Part shown: positions 26,106 through 35,705 of the stretch, piece after piece | How the letters are laid out: each line of letters opens with the position of its first letter | Position numbering within the stretch: position 1 is the stretch's first letter | Source of the DNA: Mycolicibacterium tusciae JS617 | GTDB taxonomy: Bacteria; Actinomycetota; Actinomycetes; Mycobacteriales; Mycobacteriaceae | DNA: 64,000 bases | NCBI RefSeq assembly: GCF_000243415.2 | Contig: NZ_KI912270.1 | Coordinates: 6,467,837-6,531,836, forward strand | Direction: 5' to 3' | Made by a program: the position numbers and the translations under genes | Notes under the pieces: model-generated | What the model was told of the DNA's origin: nothing | The model's input: only the letters and a program-made list of their open reading frames with translations | The model's database searches: none

Positions 26106-26948
26106 ATGTTCTCGTCCCACCGACCCAAGATGGGTCTTTCGATTGCCGTAGCTGTAGCAGCAACCGCCGCGGTCGTTGGTGCGCTCGCCCCGCCGGCGCA
26201 CGCTTTTCAGATCCAGAACCACGACCGCATCACCCGCGACGCCTTGCAGCCTCTCGGGGTTGATCAGGCCGCGATCGGCCAGATCCTGGTCGGCCCGCCA
26301 CCGGGTGCCGGTGCGGTCGGCAGCGACGCGTTCTTTGCCGACGAGTTTCGCCACATCGACAACGCCAACAACCCCGTTGAGATCTGCAATCTGACGCAGG
26401 AGGCGTGGAACTTCTTCACCCCGATCATCCTCGCCGGCGCCCGACCCGCAGGCCCCGGCGGCAGCGATCTGGTCGACGGACCCGCCGCGCGCGCCGCATT
26501 CGGCGGACTCGCACACGCGCTGCAGGACTTCTACTCCCACTCCAATTGGATCGAAGACAGCATCGCGATCAACCAGCCGGACCGGATGCCGCCCCCGCTG
26601 ATGCCCACCTGCGACCCTGCGGCGTTCCCTCCGGGTCTGCACACCGGCTACTTCGATATCCAGTCCAACCACGACGACCCGCTGGGTGGTTGCCCTCCAG
26701 GCGGACCGCCACCGGGATTCATCGAATGCCACTCCACGCTGAACAAGGACGCGTGGAACACGCCACGCGGCATCATCCAGGTCCCAGGCAGCAACCCACC
26801 CATCAACAATTTCGATCTCGCCGCGCGACTGGCCACCACGGCGACGGTCGATCTGTACAACCAGGTTCGGGATCTGGTGTCGGCCAATGCGGGACCGTGT
26901 GCCGCTGACAACCTGTTCCAGGCCGACCGGCGTCAAGCCTGCTGGTAG
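26106..26948 (+). CDS. Secreted HET-C/zinc phospholipase-like protein
   Basis: This 280-residue protein has a Sec signal peptide (basic start, hydrophobic AVAVAATAAVVGALAPP, cleavage after AHA) and a GGGGGT-rich leader before the ATG. The mature protein starts FQIQNHDRITRDAL. Its core AAFGGLAHALQDFYSHSNWIEDSI (about residues 120-145) resembles the His/Asp metal-binding helix shared by HET-C-like and zinc-dependent phospholipase C-like proteins. Further His residues (FRHIDNANN, DIQSNHDD) could complete a metal site. Six Cys are present, three of them near the C-terminus. It probably acts in the medium or envelope. No operon partner is seen. Confidence 0.7.
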   Translation: MFSSHRPKMGLSIAVAVAATAAVVGALAPPAHAFQIQNHDRITRDALQPLGVDQAAIGQILVGPPPGAGAVGSDAFFADEFRHIDNANNPVEICNLTQEAWNFFTPIILAGARPAGPGGSDLVDGPAARAAFGGLAHALQDFYSHSNWIEDSIAINQPDRMPPPLMPTCDPAAFPPGLHTGYFDIQSNHDDPLGGCPPGGPPPGFIECHSTLNKDAWNTPRGIIQVPGSNPPINNFDLAARLATTATVDLYNQVRDLVSANAGPCAADNLFQADRRQACW

Positions 26949-26954
26949 TCACAC

Positions 26955-27137
26955 TCACGCAGCGTGTTCCGCGGTGGCGTGCGCCACCGGGATGTGCTCC
27001 CATGCGTCGAGGTCGGGTTCGAAGGCGTCGGCGAAGGCCTCCGCCATCCGCCTCAAATGCGTAACGTGCGTGGATTGCGCGACGGCTGCGGCCATCGCCG
27101 TTCCGAGGATCCAGTCTGAGGTGCGTCGTATCAACAT
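26955..27137 (-). CDS. Small hypothetical protein (60 aa)
   Basis: A 60-residue ORF starts at the ATG at 27137 and ends 7 bp from the convergent HET-C-like gene. It contains the helix WILGTAMAAAVAQSTHVTHL and an acidic C-terminal helix (RMAEAFADAFEPDLDAWEHIPVAHATAEHAA). The frame is open upstream into the tRNA, so the short form is preferred. No family is recognised. Confidence 0.45.
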   Translation of the reverse strand: MLIRRTSDWILGTAMAAAVAQSTHVTHLRRMAEAFADAFEPDLDAWEHIPVAHATAEHAA

Positions 27138-27218
27138 GGGCCCAGACTCGGGCAGGCGCCTTGGAGAGTTCTTGGAAAATGCGCGATACCTGGGCCATCG
27201 CGCATTCGATAGACCTTG

Positions 27219-27291
27219 CTCCCCCGGGTGGACTCGAACCACCAACATTCCGGTTAACAGCCGAACGCTCTGCCAATTGAGCTACAGGGGA
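27219..27291 (-). tRNA. tRNA-Asn (GUU)
   Basis: On the reverse strand the 73-nt sequence folds with acceptor stem TCCCCTG/CGGGGGA (one G-U pair) and discriminator G. The D arm has the usual TAGCTCAATTGGCAGAGC, the anticodon stem-loop carries GTT (CTGTTAA loop), and the T arm contains GGTTCGAGTCC. Mycobacteria carry asnT near dnaG, which agrees with this location. Confidence 0.95.
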
Positions 27292-27441
27292 CTGCCCGTC
27301 CGCGGCGGTGTTGTCAGCGCGGATCGAGGGATGACTTTAGCGTACGTCCCACTCGCATCGCCAATGCGCCGCCGCCCCACGCGCACCCGGCCAAGTGAGG
27401 CAGGATGGATAGCAATTACACCGTCGTTCGGGAGGGATTTT

Positions 27442-27696
27442 GTGATCCGGTATCTCGCCGTATTGGCTGTCGGCTACGTCTTGGGTACGAAGGCGGGCCG
27501 ACGGCGGTATGAACAGATCGCTGGTACCTACAAGGCGGTGACGGAGAGCCCGGCGGCCAAGGCAGTGCTCGACGCAGGTCGTCGCAAGATTGCCGATCGT
27601 GTCTCACCGGATGCGCCGATGGTCACGCTGACGGAGATCGACCACGGAACGACCGTGATCGGACCGGAGGCCGCACCAAAAGGCCGGCGGCGCTAG
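27442..27696 (+). CDS. Small membrane-anchored conserved protein
   Basis: An 84-residue protein reads from a GTG at 27442 with GGGAGGG 8-10 nt upstream. The N-terminus is one hydrophobic helix (VIRYLAVLAVGYVLGTKAG) followed by RRRYEQIAGTYKAV. The GYVLGTKAGRRRYEQI pattern occurs in small actinobacterial proteins next to dnaG. A short soluble tail follows. It corresponds by position to Rv2342 as I recall it. Function unknown. It abuts, tail to tail, the exported small protein. Confidence 0.75.
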   Translation: MIRYLAVLAVGYVLGTKAGRRRYEQIAGTYKAVTESPAAKAVLDAGRRKIADRVSPDAPMVTLTEIDHGTTVIGPEAAPKGRRR

Positions 27697-28002
27697 TTAG
27701 CCGATCGGCCGGTTGATGGTCTGGCCCGGCATCACAGGTCCGCTGGACCAGTTCCCGCCGACGACGCCGGCGCCGCCGAATTGGAATGACGGCGTACCGC
27801 CGGCAATCGGAAAGCCGTTCGAATACGACAGGCAGTGACCGTCTTCCTTGTTGCCGAACCACGCCAGACAAGCCGGACCGGCGAGATCCTCGGAAGCAGC
27901 GGTCGAGGTCAACGCTGATGCTGCGAACGGCGCCGCCACCGCGGCGACCGCAAACGCGCCTGCAGCGAGGAGCCGCCGAGCCTGGTGCTTGGTCGATGTC
28001 AC
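27697..28002 (-). CDS. Small exported mycobacterial protein
   Basis: This 101-residue protein reads from a GTG at 28002 preceded by AGAAAGG. The signal peptide is RRLLAAGAFAVAAVAAPFAASALTSTAAS. The mature part, about 65 residues, contains two Cys that could form a disulfide (GPACLAWFGNKEDGHCLSYSNG) and a Gly/Pro-rich tail. Small exported proteins with this Cys spacing are frequent in mycobacteria. Its function is unknown. It follows the dnaG 3' end in the same direction. Confidence 0.75.
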   Translation of the reverse strand: MTSTKHQARRLLAAGAFAVAAVAAPFAASALTSTAASEDLAGPACLAWFGNKEDGHCLSYSNGFPIAGGTPSFQFGGAGVVGGNWSSGPVMPGQTINRPIG

Positions 28003-28069
28003 GAGTGGCCTTTCTCTAACCGTCCCCCGACGGTTGATTCGCGGGCCTACCCTATCGCGTTACGTGACA

Positions 28070-30016
28070 TCACGCAGTGAGGTCGTCGCCGCTGGCCTGT
28101 TCTAGCAGGCTGCGGCGATACGCCTCCATTGCGACCAGGTCCCCGAACAGCGCGTGGTACTCGTCGCCCTGGTCGACCGGTGACATGCGCTGCAGCTTGG
28201 ACTTGACCTCGGCGATCTGGCGTCCGACCCACACTTCCTGCAGTCGGGCCAGCACTCCGGCGATGTAGCGCGGCATTTTGTCGTCGTCCTCGACGTTGAT
28301 GGCTTCCACACCGAGCTCGTTGACGAGGCCCGCACCGGCCTCCGACGCCGCCTGCGACCGCACCGCATCGATCCACTGGCCGCCCGAGTGTCCCGCGGAT
28401 GCGCCCCCGGCCGCACCGATCGCTGACCGGACCGCCGCATAGCCGGGATGGGTGAAGCTCTCCACGGTCAGCGAGTCGAACACCGGCCCGGCCAGCGCGG
28501 GATATTGCAAGGCGGATTTCAGCGCTTCACGCTGGGGCCACAGCGTGGGGTCGGCCGGATCGGGGCGTTCGGCCGCGGGCGACGCGGGGCGGGCCTGGCG
28601 CGCCGCGGCCTGTTCGGACACCGCGGCGCGACGGCGACCCCCGCGCTCGGGCATACCGCGCTTCTGCGCCTCCTCGCGCACCCTGCCGATCACCTGCGCG
28701 ACGTCGGCCCAGCCGACCCAACCCGCGACGCGTCGCGCGTACTCGTCGCGCAACATGCTTTCCTTGATCCCGGCGACCATCGGCACGCACTGCCGCAACG
28801 CGTTCACCCGGCCTTCCGCGCTGTCGAGGTCATGCTCGGCCAGTGCGGTGCGAATTGCGAACTCGAACAGCGGGGTGCGCCGCGCCACCAGGTCGCGCAG
28901 CGCCCCGTCGCCGAAATGGAGCCGGATGTCACACGGATCCATCCCGGCCAATTTCTCCTCTGAGGCCACGGCGACGAAAGACTGCCCGGCGAGGTTCTGT
29001 TCGCCCTCGAAGGCCTTGACCGCCGCTGCGCGTCCCGCGGCGTCGCCGTCGAACACATAGATCAGCTCACCCCGAAAGAAGTTGTCGTCCATCATGAGTC
29101 GGCGCAGCATCGACAGATGCTCGTCGCCGAACGCGGTGCCGCAGGAGGCGACGGCAGTGGTCACCCCGGCGAGGTGCATCGCCATCACGTCGGTGTAGCC
29201 CTCCACCACGACCGCCTGGTGGCTCTTGGCGATGTCGCGCTTGGCCAGGTCGAGGCCGAACAGCACCGCCGACTTCTTGTAGAGCACGGTCTCGGGAGTG
29301 TTGATGTACTTGGCTTCCATCTGATCGTCGTCGAAGATTCGTCGCGCGCCGAAACCGATCACCTCCCCACCGCTGGCCCGGATCGGCCACAGCAGACGGC
29401 GGTGGAAGCGGTCCATCGGGCCGCGCCGCCCCTCCCGCGACAGGCCGGCGGCCTCCAGCTCCTTGAACTCAAACCCCTTGCGCAGCAGATGCTTTGTCAG
29501 CGTCTCCCAGCCCGACGGGGCGAAGCCGCAGCCGAACCTCGCGGCGGCCTCGGCGTCGAAGTTGCGCTCGACGAGATACTCGCGAGCTGGGGCGGCTTCG
29601 TCGGACTTCAGCGCCTCGGCGTAGAACTCCTGGGCGGCGGCGTTGGCTGCCAGCAACCTGCTGCGGCTGCCGCGGTCGCGCTGCACGTTGGTCGTCGAAC
29701 CACCGGTGTAGGTGACGGTGTAACCCACGCGGTCAGCCAGCAGTTCGACCGCCTCGACGAAGCTGACGTGCTCGATCTTCTGGACGAACGCGTAGACGTC
29801 GCCACCCTCGCCGCAGCCGAAGCAATGGAAGTGGCCGTGGTTGGGCCGGACGTGAAACGACGGGGACTTCTCGTCGTGGAACGGGCAGAGGCCCTTCAGT
29901 GAGTCCGCACCCGCCCGCCGCAGTTGCACGTAGTCGCCGACGACTTCCTCGATGCGAACGCGTTCACGAATGGCCGCGATGTCACGATCGGGAATTCTCC
30001 CCCGACCCCGTGTCAC
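28070..30016 (-). CDS. dnaG: DNA primase
   Basis: This 648-residue protein makes RNA primers at the replication fork. The N-terminal zinc domain shows CPFHDEKSPSFHV and HCFGCGEGGD. The TOPRIM catalytic core contains VVVEGYTDVMAMH and YVFDGDAAGR. A C-terminal helicase-binding region (about residues 440-648, ending MEAYRRSLLEQASGDDLTA) follows. The GTG at 30016 is preferred because the protein then begins VTRGRGRIPDRDIAAIRERVRIEEVV, close to the family start; a GTG at 30043 is the alternative. It follows dgt closely on the same strand. Confidence 0.97.
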   Translation of the reverse strand: MTRGRGRIPDRDIAAIRERVRIEEVVGDYVQLRRAGADSLKGLCPFHDEKSPSFHVRPNHGHFHCFGCGEGGDVYAFVQKIEHVSFVEAVELLADRVGYTVTYTGGSTTNVQRDRGSRSRLLAANAAAQEFYAEALKSDEAAPAREYLVERNFDAEAAARFGCGFAPSGWETLTKHLLRKGFEFKELEAAGLSREGRRGPMDRFHRRLLWPIRASGGEVIGFGARRIFDDDQMEAKYINTPETVLYKKSAVLFGLDLAKRDIAKSHQAVVVEGYTDVMAMHLAGVTTAVASCGTAFGDEHLSMLRRLMMDDNFFRGELIYVFDGDAAGRAAAVKAFEGEQNLAGQSFVAVASEEKLAGMDPCDIRLHFGDGALRDLVARRTPLFEFAIRTALAEHDLDSAEGRVNALRQCVPMVAGIKESMLRDEYARRVAGWVGWADVAQVIGRVREEAQKRGMPERGGRRRAAVSEQAAARQARPASPAAERPDPADPTLWPQREALKSALQYPALAGPVFDSLTVESFTHPGYAAVRSAIGAAGGASAGHSGGQWIDAVRSQAASEAGAGLVNELGVEAINVEDDDKMPRYIAGVLARLQEVWVGRQIAEVKSKLQRMSPVDQGDEYHALFGDLVAMEAYRRSLLEQASGDDLTA

Positions 30017-30084
30017 TTCGTTCCTACCCGCCGTCCCGGCCACCGGGCCAGTCTAGAGCGCGCGGCGTCGGGCGCGATCAGGCT

Positions 30085-31341
30085 TTAGGCCGGTTCCAAC
30101 CGCTCCAATCGCCCCTCGGTGAACGATGCGACCTGATCGATCACCACCCGCAATCGGGCGCCTTCGGTGGCAGCGGCGTTGAACGCCGGCACGAAGATCG
30201 GATCGAGTGTGGCGGGTGCGCCTGCGAGCGTCCATTCGACCACGCGGTGGACGCGTTCACGCTGCTGAGCCTGAAGTTCCAGGTGCCGCGGATCGGACAT
30301 GATGAACTGCAGCGCCAGGATCTTGAGCACAGCCACCTCGGTCCGGACCAACGTGGGCACTCGAAGCTCGGCCTGATAGCGCACCAGCGGACCCGCTCCG
30401 GCCACCTCCCTGGTCGCGGCGATGGCCGCGGAGGCGAAGCGCCCCACTAACTCGCTCGTCAACCGTTTGAGCGCCACGGACGCGGTCAGCGTGCCGTCGT
30501 ACTTGCCGACCGCCGCGACGACAGGCAGGTTCGACAGTCGACCCGCGGCGGCCACGAGATCGTCGGCGGCCAGTCCTGCGCCCATTCCGCTCGATTCACC
30601 AAGCCGCCCGAGCACGGCCGCCGAATCGTCGTCGGCCAGCACCCGCATGTCGATCCGGCCCGAGACCACACCGTCCTCGACGTCGTGCACCGAATAGGCC
30701 ACGTCATCGGCCCAGTCCATGACCTGCGCCTCCAGGCATGGCCTCTCGTCGGGCGCACCGGACCGGAGCCATTCCGCGGCGGCGGCGTCGTCGGTGTAGA
30801 AGCCGAACTTGCGCTGCCGTCCACCCCGGCGCCACGGGTACTTGGTCACCGCATCCAGGGCGGCCCGGGTGAGGTTCAGTCCGGCACTGTTTGCTTGGGG
30901 GTCAAGAACTTTTGGCTCAAGACGGGTCAGTATGCGGAAATTCTGCGCGTTGGCCTCGAAGCCGCCGTATTCGGCGGCGAGTTCGTCGAGGGCACGTTCA
31001 CCGTTGTGGCCGTACGGCGGATGCCCGATGTCGTGGGCCAGGCCAGCCATATCGACCAGGTCGGGGTCGCAGCCCAGCCCGATGGCCATCCCGCGGCCGA
31101 TCTGGGCGACCTCCAGCGAGTGGGTCAACCGGGTGCGGGGAGTCTCACCCTGGCGGGGTCCGACCACCTGGGTCTTGTCGGCCAGCCTGCGCAGCGCGGC
31201 GCAGTGCAGCACCCTGGCCCGGTCGCGGGCGAAGTCCGTGCGGTGCTCGGTGTCGGTTCCCGGCAGCGCGGCAGCCTTGCGCGGTTCGACCACCAACCGC
31301 TCTCGGTCGAACTCGTCGTAGAGATCCTGATTCGCTGCCAC
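30085..31341 (-). CDS. dgt: Deoxyguanosinetriphosphate triphosphohydrolase-like protein
   Basis: This 418-residue HD-domain enzyme hydrolyses dNTPs to nucleosides and tripolyphosphate. Motifs are [23 protein letters not shown], then [18 protein letters not shown] with the first His, then [24 protein letters not shown] with the HD pair, and later [18 protein letters not shown] with the last Asp. The GTG at 31341 ([16 protein letters not shown]) was chosen over a TTG at 31365. It lies upstream of dnaG, probably co-transcribed, linking dNTP pools to replication. Confidence 0.93.
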   Translation of the reverse strand: MAANQDLYDEFDRERLVVEPRKAAALPGTDTEHRTDFARDRARVLHCAALRRLADKTQVVGPRQGETPRTRLTHSLEVAQIGRGMAIGLGCDPDLVDMAGLAHDIGHPPYGHNGERALDELAAEYGGFEANAQNFRILTRLEPKVLDPQANSAGLNLTRAALDAVTKYPWRRGGRQRKFGFYTDDAAAAEWLRSGAPDERPCLEAQVMDWADDVAYSVHDVEDGVVSGRIDMRVLADDDSAAVLGRLGESSGMGAGLAADDLVAAAGRLSNLPVVAAVGKYDGTLTASVALKRLTSELVGRFASAAIAATREVAGAGPLVRYQAELRVPTLVRTEVAVLKILALQFIMSDPRHLELQAQQRERVHRVVEWTLAGAPATLDPIFVPAFNAAATEGARLRVVIDQVASFTEGRLERLEPA

Positions 31342-31400
31342 CGCCGCACAGTCTGCCAGCACCAACCGGTCCGACCGTGCCGCGCACTAGATTGGCGACC

Positions 31401-33414
31401 ATGCGGATCGCCCGGTTGCTAACCCTCCTGCTCGTGACGTTCGCCGCCGGTGCGCTTGTTGCGCCGTCGGCATCTGCTGAGCCGCCGTTCCGCCTGCCGG
31501 GCTATGTCACGGACAACGCGGGCATCCTCGACAGCGCCGGCCTTTCTGAGGTGACGTCGGCGGTCGACGAGCTGTACGCCAGTCGCAAGACCCGGTTGTG
31601 GGTCGTCTACGTCGAGTCGTTCTCGGGCCAGCCGGCGGAAGTCTGGGCGCGCAACACGATGCGGACCAGCGACCTCGGTGATTTCGATGCGCTGCTGGCG
31701 GTGGCCACAGCCGATCGTGCGTATGCCTTCCTCGTGCCCGACAGCGCCACCGAACTGAGCTCAAGTCAGGTGGAAAGAGTGCGGCGCAACGAGATCGAAC
31801 CCGCTCTGCGCGAGATGGACTGGGGCTGGCGCGGCGGTGGGCGCGGCCGACGGGCTCGCTCAGTCCTCAGGCTCGGGCGTGGGTATGAGCTGGCTCGGGT
31901 TGGTGGTGGCGCTGGGGGTGATCGCACTCGCGGTCGTGCTGTTGATGATCTGGCAACGACGACGACGACGCAAGCGTCGCGAGGCCGAGTTCGCTGCGGC
32001 ACGCCGAATCGATCCCACCGACCCACGCGCACTGACGGCGGTGTCGCTCGACGCCCTCGACGACCTGTCGCGTGCCATGGTGGTCGAGGTCGACAACGCC
32101 GTGCGCACCAGCGCCCACGAACTCGAACTGGCCGTCGAGGAGTTCGGCATGGACCGAACCGAGCCGTTCACGCGTGCGGTCAACAACGCGAAGACGACGC
32201 TCGCTCAAGCGTTCAACGTCCGTCAGATCCTCGACGACGCCATTCCGGAGACCCCCGCGCAGCGTCGCGACTTGCTGACTCGTGTGGTGGTTGCCGCCGC
32301 CAAGGCCGATCGTGAGTTGGACGCGCAGCAAGAAGGTTTCGCTGAACTGCGGAATCTGGTGATCAACGCGCCGTCCCGGCTAGACGCGATGACCCAACAG
32401 GTGGTCGACATCACCGCCCGGCTCGGCCCGTCGCAGCAGAAGCTCACTCAACTGCACAGCGAGTTCGACGCGACGGCGCTGAGCTCGGTGGCCGGCAACG
32501 TAGACGCGGCCAAGGAACTGCTCACTTTCGCCGACGAAAACGTCACCCGCGGGCGTGATCTTGCCCTCCGGCCGGTGGCAGGGCGTCAGACCGAACTCGT
32601 CGAATGCGTCCGCGCGGCCGAGTCCGCCTTGGCCCAGGCGCGCGGGCTGCTGGACGCGGTGGACAGCGCTGCCAGCGATATCCGCCGAGCGGCGGCCACG
32701 CTGCCGGCGGCGATCGAAGACATTCAGAACGGCATCAAGCAGGCCGGCGCTCTGCTGCAGCAGGGCAACGCGCCGCAAGCTGCCCAACTGGCCGAGGCCC
32801 GCGACGCGGCGGCGGCCGCAGTGGCCACCGCACAACGCTCGAAATCGGTTGACCCATTGGGATCTTTCACCGAACTGACCAAAGCCGACGCGGATCTGGA
32901 CCGGCTGCTGGCCGCCGTTGAGCAGGAGCGGGAGGCGACCGAGCGACTCCATCGGGCGTTGGACGAGGCGCTGTTCACCGCGCGGTCGCGGATCAGGTCG
33001 GTGTCCGATTTCATCGATACCCGGCGCGGGGTCGTCGGTCCGGAGGCCCGCACCCGCCTGGCCGAGGCCGTCCGGCACATCGGCGCGGCAGAGGAGAAGC
33101 GCTCGACCGACCCGGCCGAGGCCATCGCCCATGCCAACGGCGCGGCGATGCTGGCGTCGCAGGCCCAGACCCTCGCCAACACCGATATGCAGAACGCGCA
33201 ACGCTCGCAGATGGGTATGTTCGGCGGCGGCGGCGGAGGTGGTGGGGGCAACATGGGCGCGATCATCGGCGGCATCCTCATCGGCAACATTCTCAGCGGA
33301 GGGATGCGCGGCGGCGGCTTCGGCGGCGGGTTCGGCGGCGGCGGCTTCGGTCCCGGTTCGTTCGGCGGCTCCGGCGGCGGAGGCGGAATGTTCGGTGGCG
33401 GCGGCCGCTTCTAG
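31401..33414 (+). pseudogene. TPM-domain membrane protein gene with apparent one-base frameshift
   Basis: The first part, from the ATG at 31401, encodes a signal peptide (LLTLLLVTFAAGALVAPSASAEPP) and a TPM domain (VTDNAGILDSAGLSEVTSAVDELYASRKTRLWVVYVES). The frame is lost in the GGGG run at 31822-31825. Removing one G restores DWAGAAVGAADGLAQ and joins a 500-residue continuation: a membrane helix (WLGLVVALGVIALAVVLLMIWQRRRRRKRR), a long coiled-coil region (residues 200-550) and a Gly-rich tail that includes a glycine-rich hydrophobic segment (MGAIIGGILIGNILSGGMRGGG). The restored protein resembles Rv2345 as I recall it. The second half could start at the GTG at 31837. A sequencing error is possible. 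Confidence 0.85.
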
Positions 33415-33419
33415 GAGCT

Positions 33420-34817
33420 CTAGGCGCCCTTGAGTCGGGTCGCGAGGTAGTCGCTGACGGAGTCGAGCGCGACGCGATCCTGCGTCATGGCATCGCGTTC
33501 GCGAATCGTCACCGCCTGATCCTCGAGCGAATCGAAGTCGACCGTCACGCAGAACGGCGTGCCGATCTCATCCTGGCGGCGGTAGCGCCTGCCGATCGCG
33601 CCCGCGTCGTCGAACTCGATGTTCCAGGACTTGCGGAGCTCGGCGGCCAGATCGCGTGCCTTCGGAGAAAGCTCTTCGTTGCGCGACAGCGGCAGCACGG
33701 CGGCCTTGATCGGAGCCAACCGTGGATCGAGTCGCAGAACTGTGCGCTTGTCGACACCGCCCTTGGCGTTGGGCGCCTCGTCCTCGTGGTACGCGTCGAC
33801 CAGGAACGCCATCAGCGAGCGGGTCAGACCGGCTGCGGGCTCGATGACATACGGCACGTATCGGGTCTCGGTGGCCTGGTCGTAGAAGGACAGGTCGACG
33901 CCGGAATGCTTTGAGTGAGTGGACAAATCGAAGTTGGTCCGGTTCGCCACGCCCTCGAGTTCACCCCACGGGTTGCCCTGGAAGCCGAACTTGTATTCGA
34001 TGTCGACTGTGCGGTCGGAGTAGTGCGACAGCTTTTCCTTGGGATGCTCGTAAAGCCGGAGGTTGTCGCGGTCGATGCCAAGGTCGACGTACCACTGCAA
34101 GCGGGTGTCGATCCAGTACTGGTGCCACTCGGGAGCTTGAGCGGGTTCGACGAAGAACTCCATCTCCATCTGCTCGAACTCGCGGGTGCGGAAGATGAAG
34201 TTGCCCGGGGTGATCTCGTTGCGGAAGCTCTTGCCGATCTGGCCGATGCCGAACGGTGGCTTCTTACGTGCGGTCGTCACGACGTTCGCGAAGTTGACGA
34301 AGATGCCCTGCGCGGTCTCTGGACGCAGATAGTGCAGGCCGTCCTCGGTCTCGATCGGGCCGAGATAGGTCTTCAGCATCATGTTGAAGTCGCGCGGCTC
34401 GGTCCACTGCCCCTTGGTGCCGCAATCCGGGCACGCGATCTCCGACATCGGCACCGTATCTGGATCAACGGCAGTGTCGCGCGTCCCCTTCTTGAGGGCG
34501 TAGGCCTCCTGCATGTGGTCCTGCCGGTGCCGCTTGTGGCAGTTCAGGCATTCGACGAGCGGATCGTTGAACACCTCGACGTGCCCGGAGGCCACCCACA
34601 CCTCGCGCGGCAGGATGATCGCGCTGTCCAGACCGACGACATCGTCGCGGCCGGTGACCACCGAGCGCCACCACTGCCGCTTGATGTTCTCCTTGAGTTC
34701 CACCCCCAGCGGGCCGTAATCCCATGCCGACTTGGTGCCGCCGTAGATCTCGCCGGACTGGAAGACGAGCCCACGACGCTTGGCGAGGTTGGCCACGGTG
34801 TCGATGATGGATGCCAC
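33420..34817 (-). CDS. glyS: Glycyl-tRNA synthetase
   Basis: This 465-residue class II alpha2-type synthetase charges tRNA-Gly. Motifs include [24 protein letters not shown] near the N-terminus, [49 protein letters not shown] and the motif-3 region [14 protein letters not shown]. The anticodon-binding domain ends the protein. The GTG at 34817 gives the expected [20 protein letters not shown] start. The frame is open further upstream, but that part is antisense to smtB and was not used. It diverges from smtB. Confidence 0.96.
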   Translation of the reverse strand: MASIIDTVANLAKRRGLVFQSGEIYGGTKSAWDYGPLGVELKENIKRQWWRSVVTGRDDVVGLDSAIILPREVWVASGHVEVFNDPLVECLNCHKRHRQDHMQEAYALKKGTRDTAVDPDTVPMSEIACPDCGTKGQWTEPRDFNMMLKTYLGPIETEDGLHYLRPETAQGIFVNFANVVTTARKKPPFGIGQIGKSFRNEITPGNFIFRTREFEQMEMEFFVEPAQAPEWHQYWIDTRLQWYVDLGIDRDNLRLYEHPKEKLSHYSDRTVDIEYKFGFQGNPWGELEGVANRTNFDLSTHSKHSGVDLSFYDQATETRYVPYVIEPAAGLTRSLMAFLVDAYHEDEAPNAKGGVDKRTVLRLDPRLAPIKAAVLPLSRNEELSPKARDLAAELRKSWNIEFDDAGAIGRRYRRQDEIGTPFCVTVDFDSLEDQAVTIRERDAMTQDRVALDSVSDYLATRLKGA

Positions 34818-34850
34818 GAGGTAACACCCTATCGAGAAGCATCCGCAGCA

Positions 34851-34878
34851 TTGACATGCGAAACCCTGCATGTATTCT
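34851..34878 (+). promoter_or_regulatory. smtB-zur promoter with embedded palindrome
   Basis: TTGACA (34851-34856) and TATTCT (34873-34878) are 16 bp apart, close to a vegetative promoter. An inverted repeat, ACATGC-N8-GCATGT (34854-34873), overlaps the spacer and could be the SmtB operator. Predicted transcription starts near 34885, almost at the ATG. Confidence 0.6.
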
Positions 34879-34887
34879 GGCGCCATA

Positions 34888-35277
34888 ATGAAAACGGTTT
34901 CCACTTTCGCCGGCAGCGAGCGCGAAGAGGGTTCGGTACCAGTCGAGAACGGACACGACCACAGCGGTGAGCCGTTCCCGGAGCTGCCGTCCCGCGATGT
35001 GCTCGACACCTCCGGAGATCTGCTGCGCGCGCTGGCCGCACCGGTGCGCATCGCGATCGTGCTGCAGCTTCGAGAGTCGGCGCGGTGCGTCCACGAACTC
35101 GTCGACGCCCTCGCGGTGCCGCAACCACTGGTCAGTCAGCATCTGCGGATCCTCAAGTCCGCAGGGGTTGTCGCGGGAGCGCGGTCTGGACGTGAAGTGA
35201 TGTATCGATTGGTCGATCACCACCTCGCCGACATCGTCGTCGCGGCCGTAACTCACGCGGCGGAGGGCCACGAGTGA
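34888..35277 (+). CDS. smtB: ArsR/SmtB-family metal-sensing repressor
   Basis: This 129-residue protein has a winged helix-turn-helix ([49 protein letters not shown], about residues 50-95) and a C-terminal helix with DHHLADIV ligands typical of zinc sensors. The upstream GHDHSGE segment adds His/Asp residues. The ATG at 34888 was chosen because an in-frame start at 34870 lies inside the -10 element. Its stop overlaps the zur start by 4 bp, so the two are one operon responding to zinc excess and limitation. It corresponds to Rv2358. Confidence 0.93.
   Translation: MKTVSTFAGSEREEGSVPVENGHDHSGEPFPELPSRDVLDTSGDLLRALAAPVRIAIVLQLRESARCVHELVDALAVPQPLVSQHLRILKSAGVVAGARSGREVMYRLVDHHLADIVVAAVTHAAEGHE
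34889..34903 (+). promoter_or_regulatory. Zur-box-like palindrome over the smtB start
   Basis: The sequence TGAAAACGGTTTCCA is a 7-1-7 imperfect inverted repeat with one mismatch pair, resembling zinc-uptake-regulator boxes. It overlaps the second to sixth codons of smtB. Binding by Zur is inferred from sequence and position. Confidence 0.35.
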
Positions 35278-35705
35278 CGACGCCTGCAGGGACTTCTGGA
35301 ACCCTTGGGGGGGTTCGCTCCACCCGACAGCGCGCCGCGATCGCGGCGCTGCTGGACAAGCTCGATGAATTTCGGTCCGCCCAGGAGCTACACGACGAAT
35401 TGCGCAGGCGCGGTGAGGGTATCGGGCTAACCACCGTGTACCGCACGCTGCAGCAGATGGCGGCCGCCGGCCTAGTCGACGCGCTGCGCACCGATACCGG
35501 TGAGGCCGTCTACCGACGCTGCTCCGACGACCACCATCACCATCTGGTGTGCCGGGCCTGCGGGTCGACCGTCGAGGTGCAGGGCGATCAGGTCGAGACG
35601 TGGGCCGCCGAAGTCGCACGTGAGCACGGGTTCTCCGACGTCAGCCACACCATCGAGATCTTCGGCCGCTGCGACGGGTGCACGAAGGGCGTGCAGTCAG
35701 ACTAG
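35274..35705 (+). CDS. zur: Zinc uptake regulator, Fur family
   Basis: This 143-residue Fur-family repressor has an N-terminal winged helix (RQRAAIAALLDKLDEFRSAQELHDELRRRGEGIGLTTVYRTLQQMAAAGLVDAL), the metal-binding CSDDHHHHLVCRACGSTVEV region and a second Cys pair (GRCDGCTKGV). The two CxxC pairs form the structural zinc site and the HHHH cluster belongs to the regulatory site, typical of mycobacterial Zur (FurB, Rv2359). It overlaps smtB by 4 bp and converges with the next gene, overlapping its end by 9 bp. Confidence 0.95.
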   Translation: MTTPAGTSGTLGGVRSTRQRAAIAALLDKLDEFRSAQELHDELRRRGEGIGLTTVYRTLQQMAAAGLVDALRTDTGEAVYRRCSDDHHHHLVCRACGSTVEVQGDQVETWAAEVAREHGFSDVSHTIEIFGRCDGCTKGVQSD

